A DNA stretch of 64,000 nucleotides from Pseudomonadota bacterium (GCA_023389155.1 JAEWEV010000019.1:80766-144765); one strand, 5' to 3'. Positions 36,176-45,633 are shown, counted from the stretch's first letter. The notes: generated from the sequence alone by a model not told the origin. Made by a program: numbers and translations.

Positions 36176-37228
36176 ATGAAAAAAATTTCATTTGTATTAG
36201 CGGTGCTTTGCGGATCACTGTTAACTGCGGCCCATGCCCAGGAAAAGCCAACGGTGCAGTTCATTGCCACGGGCGGTACGATTGCCATGAAGATCGATCC
36301 TGTCAAAAAGGCGCCGGTACCCGCGATTTCCGGCGATGACCTGCTGGCTACTGTACCTGAAGTGGCGGATTTCGCGAAAATTGAAGTCAACAACCTGTCG
36401 AACGTTCCTTCCGATTATATGGATCCGCCGCGCTGGGTTGAGCTGACCAAAGCGGTGGATGCAGCGCTCAAGCGTCCTGAAGTATCGGGTGTGATCGTAT
36501 CGCATGGCACGGATACTCTGGAGGAAACGGCATTCTGGCTTGACCTGACGGTACAGTCAGACAAACCTGTTGTTTTGATCGGTGCCCAGCGCAACGCCTC
36601 GTCATCTGACTTTGACGGGCCCCGCAATCTGCTCAATGCCGTGCGTATCGCCGTTGACGACCAGGCAAAGGGCAAAGGTACGATGCTCGCCATGAACAAT
36701 CAGATTAATGCTGCACGACATGTCACCAAAACGCATACTGCAAACGTTGAAACTTTCCAGTCCGGTGACTATGGATTTCTGGGCGAGGTATACCCAGACC
36801 GCGTGATTTTCGCCAGAGACCCACTGCGACGCCAGCATATTGCGCTGGGTGAAGAAGCCATGCCCAAAGTAGAAATTGTCGCCATGTACGGCGGTGCCGA
36901 TGGCAGCCTGCTGCGCAGCGCGGTGGACCAGGGCGCGAAAGGCATTGTTGTACAGGCGTTGGGGATGGGCAACATGAACAAGCCCATGTTCGATGCCGTC
37001 AAGTACGCCCTGGAAAAACAGATTCCGGTTGTGATTTCCACGCGCGTGTACAACGGCAGGGTCATGGCGAACTACGGATTTGAGGGGGGTGGTAAAACCA
37101 CTGCGGACGCGGGGGCGATTATGGGCGGAAATCTCAGCCCGCAAAAAGCCCGCATTCTGCTGATGCTGCTGTTGCAGAGCGGGAAATCAGACAAAGACGA
37201 TTTGCAGGCGGCTTTTGATGCAATCTGA
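36176..37228 (+). CDS. Type II L-asparaginase/glutaminase
   Basis: A 350-residue periplasmic amidase that hydrolyses asparagine and possibly glutamine. A signal peptide ends at AHAQ-EKPTV. The nucleophile threonine is in FIATGGTIA, the second catalytic threonine in SHGTDTLEET, and the lysine/aspartate relay is represented by GAQRNASSSDFDGPRN, where the usual MRP is replaced by QRN, as in glutaminase-asparaginases. A strong terminator follows at 37358. It stands alone; the divergent gene is the exported hydrolase. Confidence 0.94.
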   Translation: MKKISFVLAVLCGSLLTAAHAQEKPTVQFIATGGTIAMKIDPVKKAPVPAISGDDLLATVPEVADFAKIEVNNLSNVPSDYMDPPRWVELTKAVDAALKRPEVSGVIVSHGTDTLEETAFWLDLTVQSDKPVVLIGAQRNASSSDFDGPRNLLNAVRIAVDDQAKGKGTMLAMNNQINAARHVTKTHTANVETFQSGDYGFLGEVYPDRVIFARDPLRRQHIALGEEAMPKVEIVAMYGGADGSLLRSAVDQGAKGIVVQALGMGNMNKPMFDAVKYALEKQIPVVISTRVYNGRVMANYGFEGGGKTTADAGAIMGGNLSPQKARILLMLLLQSGKSDKDDLQAAFDAI

Positions 37229-37357
37229 GTACGTGACGCCCAACAGCTCAAACACCATCTGAGTCTGGCTGGGAGTTCATCGGGAGTTCAGTATGTTAAC
37301 GGCAGGTTGTCTACTGCGCTAACACGCTGACAACCTGCAAATATCGATTAGTGCTGG

Positions 37358-37402
37358 AAAGGCAGGTATCGGCAGCCATCGCTGCGGATACCTGCCTTTT
37401 TT
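37358..37402 (+). terminator. Intrinsic terminator after asparaginase
   Basis: A 13-bp perfect outer stem, 37358-37370 with 37387-37399, contains an inner stem GCAGC/GCTGC across a four-base loop and ends in six T (37397-37402). It lies 130 bases after the asparaginase stop. Confidence 0.9.
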
Positions 37403-37457
37403 ATAATCGTGTTAGAACCTGTATGAAGAAATATAAATCAATGCGGGAAAAGTCCTG

Positions 37458-38990
37458 TCATTCCATATGAGGATGGCGATCAACCAGACGCTGGCGTCTC
37501 TGCTGCAAGGCTTCAAGCTGTGCCTCAACGGCTGCGATTTCTTCCTCGATATCGGAAACTGTCTCTTCGATATTTTCGTAGGCCTGCTTGAGCAACGCCT
37601 TGGCTTCACGGTCGCTGGATGCATTGGGCGTGTCGCCACGCATGGGTTTGTTTGCTGTCTCGGGCAGATAAAACGAGGTCACAATACCTATGATGGCTGC
37701 AACCATCAGATAATAAGCGGGCATCATAAGATTTCCCGTTTCCTCGACCAGCCAGGCAGCCAGCGTTGGCGTCAGGCCCGCGACGATGATCGCAATATTG
37801 AAAGAGCTTGCGAGCGCACTATAGCGGATACGCGTCGGAAACAAGGCAGGCAGCGTGGAAGCCATCACACCTGTCATGCAGTTCAATACGACAGCAATGA
37901 ACAGCAAACCAAGAAATATGAGCCCGGTATTGTCACTACCGATAAACTTGTAGGCAGGCAGTGCCAGCACCAGCAATCCGATGCTCCCTAAACGAAGGAA
38001 CGGTTTCCTACCGACCTTGTCGCTGAAAAAGCCAACGACCGGTTGTACAAACAGCATCCCGATCATCACCACAACAATAATCAATACGCCGTGTTCCTCG
38101 GAATAACCCAGACTGCTGGACAGGTATGTCGGCATATAGGTCAACAGCATGTAATACGTGATATTGGTTACCAGAACCATACCGACGCTGATGAGCAATG
38201 CCTTGCGGTATTTGGAGAAGATCTCACGGAACGATACCGTTGGCTTTTCCTTTACGGCATCCTTATCTTCCTTCTCCATTTTTTCCAGCTGCTGGGTGAA
38301 AGCAGGCGTTTCTTCGGCAGCATGACGCAAATACAGGCCAAGAAGCCCTAACGGGCCGGCAATGAAAAAGGGTATGCGCCAGCCCCAGTCAAGAAACGTC
38401 TGCTCCTGCAGTATCGTCTGCAGGAGCACGACCAGCCCGGCGCCCAGAACAAACCCCGCGATGGAACCAAAATCCAGCCAGCTGCCAAGAAACCCGCGTC
38501 GCCGATCTGGTGCATATTCGGCAACAAAAATGGCCGCGCCAGTATATTCACCGCCTACTGAGAAGCCTTGTGCGAGCTTGCATACCAACAGCAGGAGCGG
38601 CGCCCAAAGTCCGATTGTCTCGTAGGACGGGATCAGGCCGATGCAGAAAGTACTGATGGCCATGATGATAATGGTCAGTGATAAGACCTTCTGTCGGCCA
38701 AACCGGTCACCCATCACACCAAAAAAAACACCGCCCAGCGGACGGACCAGGAAAGGCACCGAGAAGGTGCCCAGTGCAGCAATGGTTTGCACAGCAGGCG
38801 AGGCATCAGGAAAGAAGACTTTACCCAGCGCATACGCGACAAACCCGTATACACCAAAGTCAAACCATTCCATGGCGTTGCCAAGCGCCGCTGCCGTAAC
38901 CGCCTTCTTCAGCTTGCTATCGTCAATGACAGTAATATCGTCAATGCCCAGGGGTTGCCCTTGCTGCGCCACTGCAGAGGTTTCAGTCAT
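37458..38990 (-). CDS. MFS transporter, metabolite:H+ symporter (ProP-like) family
   Basis: A 510-residue MHS-family transporter with 12 predicted membrane segments. Signature pieces are GNAMEWFDFGVYGFVA in helix 1, GVFFGVMGDRFGRQKVL in the 2-3 loop and GGEYTGAAIFVAEYAP. The last 40 residues (YENIEETVSDIEEEIAAVEA onward) form a predicted coiled coil, as in ProP-type osmosensing carriers of betaine and proline. That makes an osmolyte or carboxylate substrate plausible. It is transcribed alone. Confidence 0.92.
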   Translation of the reverse strand: MTETSAVAQQGQPLGIDDITVIDDSKLKKAVTAAALGNAMEWFDFGVYGFVAYALGKVFFPDASPAVQTIAALGTFSVPFLVRPLGGVFFGVMGDRFGRQKVLSLTIIIMAISTFCIGLIPSYETIGLWAPLLLLVCKLAQGFSVGGEYTGAAIFVAEYAPDRRRGFLGSWLDFGSIAGFVLGAGLVVLLQTILQEQTFLDWGWRIPFFIAGPLGLLGLYLRHAAEETPAFTQQLEKMEKEDKDAVKEKPTVSFREIFSKYRKALLISVGMVLVTNITYYMLLTYMPTYLSSSLGYSEEHGVLIIVVVMIGMLFVQPVVGFFSDKVGRKPFLRLGSIGLLVLALPAYKFIGSDNTGLIFLGLLFIAVVLNCMTGVMASTLPALFPTRIRYSALASSFNIAIIVAGLTPTLAAWLVEETGNLMMPAYYLMVAAIIGIVTSFYLPETANKPMRGDTPNASSDREAKALLKQAYENIEETVSDIEEEIAAVEAQLEALQQRRQRLVDRHPHME

Positions 38991-39386
38991 GAATACGCCA
39001 TCCTGATTTCCGAAATGATGCGAACCATGTTGCCATATTGTCCGGGACAGTGCAATAATTTCAGCCTTTCATTTCAGACGTGAAGACCTTACTTCACGAT
39101 GGAAGGCTTGAATTTCGTTTGTAATAACAACGACATGCAGAACCGCGCAAATTTATATGCACAACAGTAATGTTGCAAACCGGGAACGATATCCGTGAGA
39201 GCGTCCGGGATGCCTGCGCCGGATGCATACCCTGCCAATGAGTATCAGGACAAGTGCAGCATGGCCTTGACCTCAACGTAATCAGTTCCGACGGCCAGGG
39301 TTGTACCGGTTTTTTCTGAGAAAATAATTAATTCGCAACGTCAGGTCAGTAGTCAGGCTCAAAGGGTCAACGCCAAGCCCTCACCG
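38991..39386. other. Gene-free gap with an inverted repeat
   Basis: About 396 bases between the MFS start and the end of a LysR gene. I see no gene. CGTGAAG (39079-39085) and CTTCACG (39092-39098) form a 7-bp inverted repeat with a six-base spacer about 90 bases upstream of the MFS gene, a possible operator or small hairpin. Confidence 0.45.
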
Positions 39387-40268
39387 TCAGATGGCCAGCG
39401 CGAGAAAAGCATGAATAAGCTTCACCCTGACATTGGAGCGCAGCCACATCATCCCGAGCCTGCGGGTAGGAACGGGGCCGGGCAGCCTGTGCCGGATCAG
39501 GCCTGGGTCATATTGATTGCCGTAACTCCAGTCGGGCACGACAGATACACCCAGATCTGCCTTTACCAGATCGGAAATATAGTCCAGTCCGTCCAGTTCC
39601 AGCCAGGGCTCAGGATACACCCCACGCGCCTTGAGATAATCGTCCGCCATTTTGCCGGCAACAACACGTCTGTCATAGCGAATAAAAGGATATTTTCTTA
39701 ATATGGAGAACGGATCCTGGCCTTGCAGCCGCGCTGGCGCAAGCAGAATCAAAGGCTCGGTTCTGAGCTGTTTCCAGACAACGGTCTTGGGCAAGTCATA
39801 CAGGGGATGCACCATGATTGCCGCGTCCAGCTCACCCTGCAACAGCCGTTGATACAGGACAGTGGAGGCTGCCGGCTCGATAACAACCTTGATATCCTCG
39901 TATTTCTCCAGCCATTTTCCAAGTGTATCGGGCAGCAAGCCCTTGACGACCGATGGCGTAGCGCCCAGCGTCAGCGGTCCGGCAGGCAGCTCGGTATTAC
40001 TTGCAAGCGAATTGAAATTTCTGACCTCGGCCAGAACCAATTTGGCCTGCCGCAGCACCTTGCTTCCTGCCACGGTAGGCATCATCGTCCGGCCAACACG
40101 ATTAATCAGTGACGTACCGACTTCCGCTTCCAGCGCCTTGAGGCGCAGCGATACGGCTGTGGGTGTCAGATCCAGATGTCGTGCAGCCGCGGCAATGGAT
40201 CCCAGTTCGACGACCTGCACAAAGCTCTCCAGGAATCGAGTATCCACGCCCAACCTCTCCTTTGCCAT
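39387..40268 (-). CDS. LysR-family transcriptional regulator
   Basis: A LysR regulator of about 293 residues from the ATG at 40268; an ATG at 40316 would add 16 residues and neither has a clear ribosome site. HTH is FLESFVQVVELGSIAAAARH, then LDLTPTAVSLRLKALEAEVG. The effector domain begins near GPLTLGATPSV. It diverges from the enolase-superfamily gene at 40423, with Bug and DapA-like genes downstream, and should control that set. Confidence 0.92.
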   Translation of the reverse strand: MAKERLGVDTRFLESFVQVVELGSIAAAARHLDLTPTAVSLRLKALEAEVGTSLINRVGRTMMPTVAGSKVLRQAKLVLAEVRNFNSLASNTELPAGPLTLGATPSVVKGLLPDTLGKWLEKYEDIKVVIEPAASTVLYQRLLQGELDAAIMVHPLYDLPKTVVWKQLRTEPLILLAPARLQGQDPFSILRKYPFIRYDRRVVAGKMADDYLKARGVYPEPWLELDGLDYISDLVKADLGVSVVPDWSYGNQYDPGLIRHRLPGPVPTRRLGMMWLRSNVRVKLIHAFLALAI

Positions 40269-40422
40269 AAGGCAAGTCTGCTTACTTGTATCTGACCTCA
40301 GAAACAAGTTTTTCATGCTTCTGAAGCCAGCAGAACCATATTGTTCTCGTGTTCCGAAGTTTCAATAATAGCACCTTGCATTGACATTATTTCACTCATC
40401 ATCAAACGGAAAAAAGGATCCC

Positions 40423-41547
40423 ATGCCAATTATCGAATCAATACAGGTCTGCACGCCTGTCGTACCGCTGGATAAAGTGACTTCCTTTTCTAATCGCACC
40501 GTCAGCGCGCGACACTATGGTCTGGTCAAAGTGACATCGACAGACGGGGTAACCGGTATTGGATTCTGCTACGTTGGCAGCGCCGGCGGTCCGATTTTCA
40601 GCCAGGCAGTCACCCAATTGCTGGCGCCAGTATTGATGGGCCAGGACTCCTACGCAGTTGAGGGACTATGGCAGGCCATGTATCAGGAATCGCTGCTGCA
40701 GGGCAGATCGGGTACCGTGATGCGCGCGCTTAGTGCGCTGGATATCGCACTTTGGGATCTGAACGCCAAGACCCATCAGATTCCCCTGCACAAATATCTT
40801 GGCGCCGTGTCCCTGGAGCGGGTCCCCGCCTATGCTAGCGGAGGCTATTACCTGGATGGCAAGACGCCAGGCCACCTTGGAGAAGAAATGGCGAGCTATG
40901 TTGCCAAGGGATTCAAGGCCGTCAAAATGAAATCAGGCCGTCTTTCTCCCAGGGAGGAAGAACAGCGCCTCAAAGCCGCCCGCGAGGCGGTGGGGCCGGA
41001 CGTTGAATTGATGATGGATATGAATAACGCCTGGTATGACACCACGCAGGCCATGCAGTATGTCAGGCGCTTCGAGCAGTACGATCCCTATTTTATCGAA
41101 GAACCCTTCTTACCCGACGATGTGGAAAATCATGCCCGCCTGGCGGCCATGACGCATGTTCCCATAGCAACAGCCGAGATTGGCTACGGTCGTTGGTACC
41201 ACAAGGCTTTGATGGATCAGGGTGCAGCCGCGATCCTGCAGACCGACGCAGCGGTTTGCGGCGGTATTACGGAATGGCGCCGGATCGCGCAGACGGCCTC
41301 GAGTTACGGACTGGTTATGTGTCCGCACTGGTTCCATGATCTGCATGCGCCATTGGTCGCCAGCACGCCCAACGCCCGCTATGTCGAGTATTTCTGGGAC
41401 GACCAGGTACTTAACTTCCGGCGATTAATAGACCGGCAGCTGTCACATGAGGACGGCAACGTCATTTTGCATCAGGAGCCCGGCCTGGGCTTCGGATTCG
41501 ACGAAAAATACCTGGCCAGCCTTGCTAAATGGGAGGTAGTCAAATAA
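40423..41547 (+). CDS. Enolase-superfamily enzyme, mandelate racemase subgroup
   Basis: A 374-residue member of the mandelate racemase/muconate lactonising family. The base motif is K168-x-K170 in KAVKMKSG, metal ligands are D199 in MMDMNNAW, E226 in YFIEEPF and E252 in IATAEIGYG, and a second base histidine is H302 in CPHWFHD. The KxK plus His pattern is that of acid-sugar dehydratases and mandelate racemase. AAGGA precedes the ATG at 40423. With a Bug receptor and a DapA-like aldolase downstream it probably dehydrates an imported sugar acid to a 2-keto-3-deoxy acid. Substrate unknown. Confidence 0.92.
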   Translation: MPIIESIQVCTPVVPLDKVTSFSNRTVSARHYGLVKVTSTDGVTGIGFCYVGSAGGPIFSQAVTQLLAPVLMGQDSYAVEGLWQAMYQESLLQGRSGTVMRALSALDIALWDLNAKTHQIPLHKYLGAVSLERVPAYASGGYYLDGKTPGHLGEEMASYVAKGFKAVKMKSGRLSPREEEQRLKAAREAVGPDVELMMDMNNAWYDTTQAMQYVRRFEQYDPYFIEEPFLPDDVENHARLAAMTHVPIATAEIGYGRWYHKALMDQGAAAILQTDAAVCGGITEWRRIAQTASSYGLVMCPHWFHDLHAPLVASTPNARYVEYFWDDQVLNFRRLIDRQLSHEDGNVILHQEPGLGFGFDEKYLASLAKWEVVK

Positions 41548-41609
41548 CGTCAGGACGCAGGCAGCAACATTCCGAGAGGCGCAGGACACGAGTTTTCAGG
41601 GAGACAACC

Positions 41610-42581
41610 GTGAACACATTTCTAAAGGCAGTTGCAGCATCTGCAATATCGGCAGGATTTTTGTCCGGCGTTGCCAATGCTCAGGACAAATGGCCCACCA
41701 GGACAATTACCTATGTTGTCCCGTTCCCCGCCGGCAGCAATACCGATGTGCTTGGTCGCATTATTGCGGACGAGCTGGGCAAGCGGCTGAAAGTATCAGT
41801 GGTCATCGAGAACAGACCTGGCGCTACCGGCATGATCGGTTCGACACATGTGGCTAAAGCCAAGCCTGACGGATATACCATTATGGGCGGCAGCATCGCA
41901 TCGCATGCGATCAACGCGGGACTGTTCCCGAATATGCAATATGACCCCGTCGGAGATTTCGCGCCGATAACGGTAATCGGGTTCAACGCGAATACGCTGG
42001 TGGTATCGAACACAAGTCCGTTCACTGATGTCAAGGGGATTATCGCCGCTGCCAGGGCCAAGCCCGATACCATCAGCTACGCCTCCTCAGGTATCGGCAC
42101 GACACAGCACCTGTCGGGCGTCCTCTTTGGACAGCAAGCCAACGTCAAAGTGGTACACGTCCCATATGGAGGGAAAGCGGCCTTGCCCGATGTGATGGGT
42201 GGACAGGTAAATATGATGTTCGAAGGGCCTACCGTCATTCCGCATGTTCAGCAGAAAACGGTAAGGGCCCTGGCCGTTACTTCCAGGACTCGTCTGGCCA
42301 GTCTGCCTGATGTACCGACCATGCAGGAGCTGGGGTTACCAGAATACGAAATGCGCGCGTGGCAGGCCATTTTTGCCCCAAAAGGTACACCAAAGCCCAT
42401 CATTGAAAAACTGTATTCGGAAATCAAGGCCATTCTGGACACCCCGCAGGTCCGGGAGAAACTTGATACCATGGGTGTGGAGCCATCTGGCATGCCACCT
42501 GATGAGTTCGCTGCGTTTCAAAAGCAGGAGGTCGAAAAATGGCGCACCGTCATCAGGAACGCGAACATAAAAATTCAGTAA
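41610..42581 (+). CDS. Bug-family tripartite tricarboxylate receptor
   Basis: A 323-residue periplasmic receptor that starts at a GTG (41610) with GGGAG seven bases upstream. A signal peptide ends at VANA-QDKWP. Blocks are VPFPAGSNTDVLGRIIADEL, IENRPGATGMIGSTHVA, KPDGYTIMGGS and VVHVPYGGKAA. It sits between the enolase-superfamily and DapA-like genes, so its ligand is likely the sugar acid that the pathway uses. Confidence 0.92.
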   Translation: MNTFLKAVAASAISAGFLSGVANAQDKWPTRTITYVVPFPAGSNTDVLGRIIADELGKRLKVSVVIENRPGATGMIGSTHVAKAKPDGYTIMGGSIASHAINAGLFPNMQYDPVGDFAPITVIGFNANTLVVSNTSPFTDVKGIIAAARAKPDTISYASSGIGTTQHLSGVLFGQQANVKVVHVPYGGKAALPDVMGGQVNMMFEGPTVIPHVQQKTVRALAVTSRTRLASLPDVPTMQELGLPEYEMRAWQAIFAPKGTPKPIIEKLYSEIKAILDTPQVREKLDTMGVEPSGMPPDEFAAFQKQEVEKWRTVIRNANIKIQ

Positions 42582-42752
42582 CTTGTGCGCACTCCTGTGT
42601 AGATGAAAGGGTCAATACCCGCTGCGCGGCGTTGTCGCGCAAAATACAGCGATGCCTGAGGCCGAGACGAACAGATGGTGACGTGACCGCGTTCTTCTAT
42701 CAGACCTCACGACGATGATGGCGTTTGCCAGCGATAAATTTGAAAAGGAGAC

Positions 42753-43673
42753 ATGATGTCAGATCAAATTAAAGGGGTACTTTCCCCCGTCATTACGCCA
42801 TTCCGGGAGGACGGCAGCGTCGACCTTCCGCAATTTACGGCACAGTGCAAATGGCTGCAGTCAAATCAGATCGGACTGGCCTTTCTGGGCACCAATTCCG
42901 AAGCCAACTCGATTTCACCCGATGAACGCATGGAAATGATTGATGCGGTCATTCAGGCCGGGCTGGATCCCAACGGCATGATGCCTGGCACGGGCGGCTG
43001 CGATCTGCCCACGACGGTGCGCCTGACACGGCATGCCGTCAACCAGGGTTGCGCAGGTGTGCTGATGCTGCCTCCGTTCTATTACAAAGGCGTGTCCGAT
43101 GAGGGACTATTCCGGTATTTTTCCGAAGTCATCCAGAAGGTGGCCAGTGACCGCCTGAAAATCTACCTTTATCATATCCCCCCTGTCGCTCAGGTAGGCA
43201 TCACACTACCACTGATTGAACGGCTGCTTGCGGCCTATCCCACTGTTGTGGCCGGAGTCAAGGATTCATCGGGAGACTGGAAGAATACCCAGGCAATGCT
43301 TGAGCAATTCGGATCAGCAGGTTTCGATGTCTTTGCCGGCAGTGAGACTTTTCTTTTGCAGACATTGCGTGGAGGCGGCGCAGGGTGTATTAGTGCGACG
43401 GCGAATGTCAATGCGCCTGCCATACACGAACTGTACAAAACCTGGCAGGAGCCCGATGCTGACAGCAAACAGCAGGGTTTGGACAAAATCCGCAATATAT
43501 TCCAGAGCTTCCCCATGATCCCCGCTTTGAAGTCAGCTATTGCCCACTGGAGCTCGCATGACTCATGGAAACGCGTGCGCCCTCCCCTTGTTGAACTGAG
43601 CGAAAAACAGCATCGGGACCTGATCCAGCAGCTGGAAGCAGCAGGTTTCAGCATTTCGGGACTGACAAAATAG
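42753..43673 (+). CDS. Dihydrodipicolinate synthase (DapA) family aldolase/dehydratase
   Basis: A 306-residue class I aldolase-fold protein. The Schiff-base lysine is in VVAGVKDSSGDW and the tyrosine is in IYLYHIPPV. FLGTNSEANSISPDE replaces the GTTGE loop of true DapA, which argues for a catabolic member acting on a 2-keto-3-deoxy sugar acid or related compound. AAAGGAG precedes two ATGs (42753, 42756). It follows the Bug gene by 171 bases. Its context suggests the last step after the enolase-superfamily dehydration. Confidence 0.9.
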   Translation: MMSDQIKGVLSPVITPFREDGSVDLPQFTAQCKWLQSNQIGLAFLGTNSEANSISPDERMEMIDAVIQAGLDPNGMMPGTGGCDLPTTVRLTRHAVNQGCAGVLMLPPFYYKGVSDEGLFRYFSEVIQKVASDRLKIYLYHIPPVAQVGITLPLIERLLAAYPTVVAGVKDSSGDWKNTQAMLEQFGSAGFDVFAGSETFLLQTLRGGGAGCISATANVNAPAIHELYKTWQEPDADSKQQGLDKIRNIFQSFPMIPALKSAIAHWSSHDSWKRVRPPLVELSEKQHRDLIQQLEAAGFSISGLTK

Positions 43674-43850
43674 CGCACTTCGCGATGGCTTGCCTGACGT
43701 TGCCACGATGCCGGCGAGCGTCAGCTTACCTGGGCTGGATTATCCGGCAGGCAGGCCGGTTCCGTGGTCGCGCGCAGGCCCTTGTCTCGGAACATGCCTA
43801 ATTATTTCCTGAATATCCCAAACAACCCGATTGTTCTGAATAAAGCCGAT

Positions 43851-43896
43851 TGACGATATTTATTGTTATGTTATAACATAACAATAAATATCGTCA
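43851..43896. promoter_or_regulatory. 46-bp perfect palindrome, predicted Zur box
   Basis: Positions 43851-43873 are the exact reverse complement of 43874-43896, with no spacer. The core GTTATGTTATAACATAAC (43865-43882) fits the known Zur consensus of AT-rich TGTTATA-type palindromes. It ends 21 bases before the zinT ATG, covering the expected promoter. Zinc-dependent repression is therefore predicted. The perfect extension well beyond a normal Zur site is unusual. Confidence 0.85.
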
Positions 43897-43917
43897 CCTA
43901 TTACGGAGTTGTTGCCC

Positions 43918-44583
43918 ATGAGTATTTCATCGAAGTTAATCCAGATCGCGGTATTCTCTTGCGCGCTGACCGCAAGCGCCGGTGCTCAGACGCATCAACA
44001 TGGCCATCCACACGATCACGCGCATGGTTCTGAGACAAATAAAAAGACCGCGGCGAAAGGTTTTTTTGCAGATAGCGATGTAAAAGATCGCAATCTGTCT
44101 GACTGGGAAGGAGACTGGCAATCCATTTACCCGCTTCTGCAAAGCGGCTCGCTCGATCAGGTTATGGCACATAAGGCAGCGCAAAAAAAAGACAAGACAG
44201 CAGACGAATACAAACAGTACTACGACGCCGGATACAAGACCGACATTGATCGCCTCGTAATCAAGGATGACATCTTCACTTTCTATCAAGACGGTAAAAA
44301 TTACAGTGCCCAGTATAAATACGATGGCTACAAGATCCTGACTTACGAAGCCGGCAACCGCGGAGTGCGTTACCTGTTTACCAAGCAACAGGGCCAAGCA
44401 CAGGCACCGGGATTTATACAATTTAGCGACCACATCATTGCCCCGAAAAAGGCCAGCCATTTCCATATCTACTTCGGTAATGATGGTCACCAGAAGCTAA
44501 GCGAGGAACTGCACAACTGGCCGACCTATTTCCCATCGGCATGGAACGCCAAAACCATTGTTCACGACCTGATGCACCATTAG
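43918..44583 (+). CDS. zinT: ZinT-family periplasmic zinc-binding protein
   Basis: A 221-residue periplasmic metal-binding protein of the ZinT/YodA family that helps recover zinc under shortage. A signal peptide ends at SAGAQ; a His-rich stretch (HQHGHPHDHAHG) follows. The lipocalin-like domain shows LSDWEGDWQSIYPLLQSG, a tyrosine-rich centre, the histidine pair SHFHIYFG and a C-terminal WPTYFPSAW. The ATG at 43918 has GGAG ten bases upstream; an in-frame TTG at 43909 is unlikely. The Zur box upstream supports the assignment. Confidence 0.95.
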   Translation: MSISSKLIQIAVFSCALTASAGAQTHQHGHPHDHAHGSETNKKTAAKGFFADSDVKDRNLSDWEGDWQSIYPLLQSGSLDQVMAHKAAQKKDKTADEYKQYYDAGYKTDIDRLVIKDDIFTFYQDGKNYSAQYKYDGYKILTYEAGNRGVRYLFTKQQGQAQAPGFIQFSDHIIAPKKASHFHIYFGNDGHQKLSEELHNWPTYFPSAWNAKTIVHDLMHH

Positions 44584-44846
44584 GCCGCGAACACCTGCTT
44601 TACTGCCCAACGCGGCTATAGCGGACCCATATCGGCATCCTGTGTTGCCTATGCACGATTAATCCATTCCGAGCCCCCGAATAAACCTTTGGCGCCCTGA
44701 TCTTACGCTCGCGCTTACGGATGCACAAAAGCGTGATTGATTAAACAGATAGATACGGAACGAGTCGTGACCAACTGCGCACAGTATGTATGCAATCTAT
44801 AGCTATAGGTGGGGGTTCTCTTAGCGATTAGAACTGCGTGCGGCGC

Positions 44847-45134
44847 TTAAGCAGCATGCTTGGCAGTAAGCTGTATGCCAAGCGCTTTCATCACGGCCAT
44901 TGTCGTTTTTAGCGTGAGGTTGCCCCGTTCACTGAATGATCGGTAAAGCTGCTCACGAGAAAGACCTGTTTTCTCTGCAATCTGCGCCATGCCTTTCGCA
45001 CGTGCCACTATGCCGAGAGCTTTAGCGATGTAACCGGAATCCCCTGTTTCCAGCGCATCAGCCATGAAAATAGCTATATCCTCGTCGGTTTCCAGCACGG
45101 AGGCTCGATCATATTCAGTGAATTTTTCAGTCAT
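44847..45134 (-). CDS. HigA-like addiction-module antidote, orphan
   Basis: A 95-residue antitoxin-type protein of the kind paired with a HigB/RelE-like killer protein. FTEYDRASVLETDEDIAIFMADALETGD is the typical N-terminus and ARAKGMAQIAEKTGLSREQLYRSFS an Xre HTH. In this family the toxin gene lies directly upstream, which here would be above 45134. That place is occupied by the cut end of an ISL3-type transposase (from about 45156). The toxin therefore appears lost and the antitoxin orphaned. Confidence 0.85.
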   Translation of the reverse strand: MTEKFTEYDRASVLETDEDIAIFMADALETGDSGYIAKALGIVARAKGMAQIAEKTGLSREQLYRSFSERGNLTLKTTMAVMKALGIQLTAKHAA

Positions 45135-45155
45135 TTTGCGCTACACCAAATCTAA

Positions 45156-45501
45156 CATAAGCTAAACGGATTACTGGTTATGAAGCGGCTCAAACGCAGG
45201 CGTGTCAGACATTTGTTATCTGAGTTTCTGAAGCTGCGGCAACAATTTGCGCAAAGCCCGGTGCAGGCACCGGCCAACACCCTGCAGTCCTGGCTGGAGC
45301 CGATTGTGCGAATGTGGCGCTTTTCCCGGCGCCACGGCATCACCGATGGGCCTCCTACTAAAACGGAAATACGCTCTCGTCGGGCGTATGGGTTCAGAAA
45401 TTTTGAGAATGACCACTTGCGAGTCTTGGCTCAATGCGGTTGGAATGGTCAAATGGATCAGGTTTGGTGAGTACGCTATCCCCCGATTATGGGGTAGAGC
45501 C
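45156..45501 (+). mobile_element. 3' remnant of an ISL3-family insertion sequence
   Basis: The frame ending at 45470 encodes about 100 residues of an ISL3-type transposase C-terminus: MKRLKRRRVRHLL, EPIVRMWRFSRRHGITDG and SRRAYGFRNFENDHLRVL. Just after the stop, GGGGTAGAGCC at 45491-45501 resembles the terminal inverted repeat of such elements. The 5' part of the transposase is missing and an in-frame stop at 45153 closes the frame, and GITDG is followed by a changed sequence in place of the usual GFH-containing motif. The element is a dead fragment next to the orphan antitoxin. Confidence 0.75.
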
Positions 45502-45608
45502 TGAGATCGAGCCTAAAGCCGGAAATTATTATAAAAAGGCAAAACGAACGAAAACTATAACCTGTTAACCGCCTGATATCTCTTAATATTTATGTTCTTC
45601 TAAAACAC

Positions 45609-45632
45609 CATAAAGATGCATCATAAAGATGC
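45609..45632. repeat. 11-bp tandem-like direct repeat beside tRNA-Arg
   Basis: CATAAAGATGC occurs at 45609-45619 and 45622-45632, spaced by two bases, immediately next to the 3' end of the tRNA. Function unknown; it may reflect slippage. Confidence 0.5.
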
Positions 45633-45633
45633 G

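Noticed and set aside
36602..37144. 180-residue frame antisense to the asparaginase gene
   Set aside because: It mirrors a strongly conserved coding region, has no family similarity and no ribosome site.
43851..43896. Palindrome read as a terminator of the DapA-like gene
   Set aside because: It is AT-rich without loop or T-run, lies about 180 bases after that gene and matches a Zur site at the zinT promoter.
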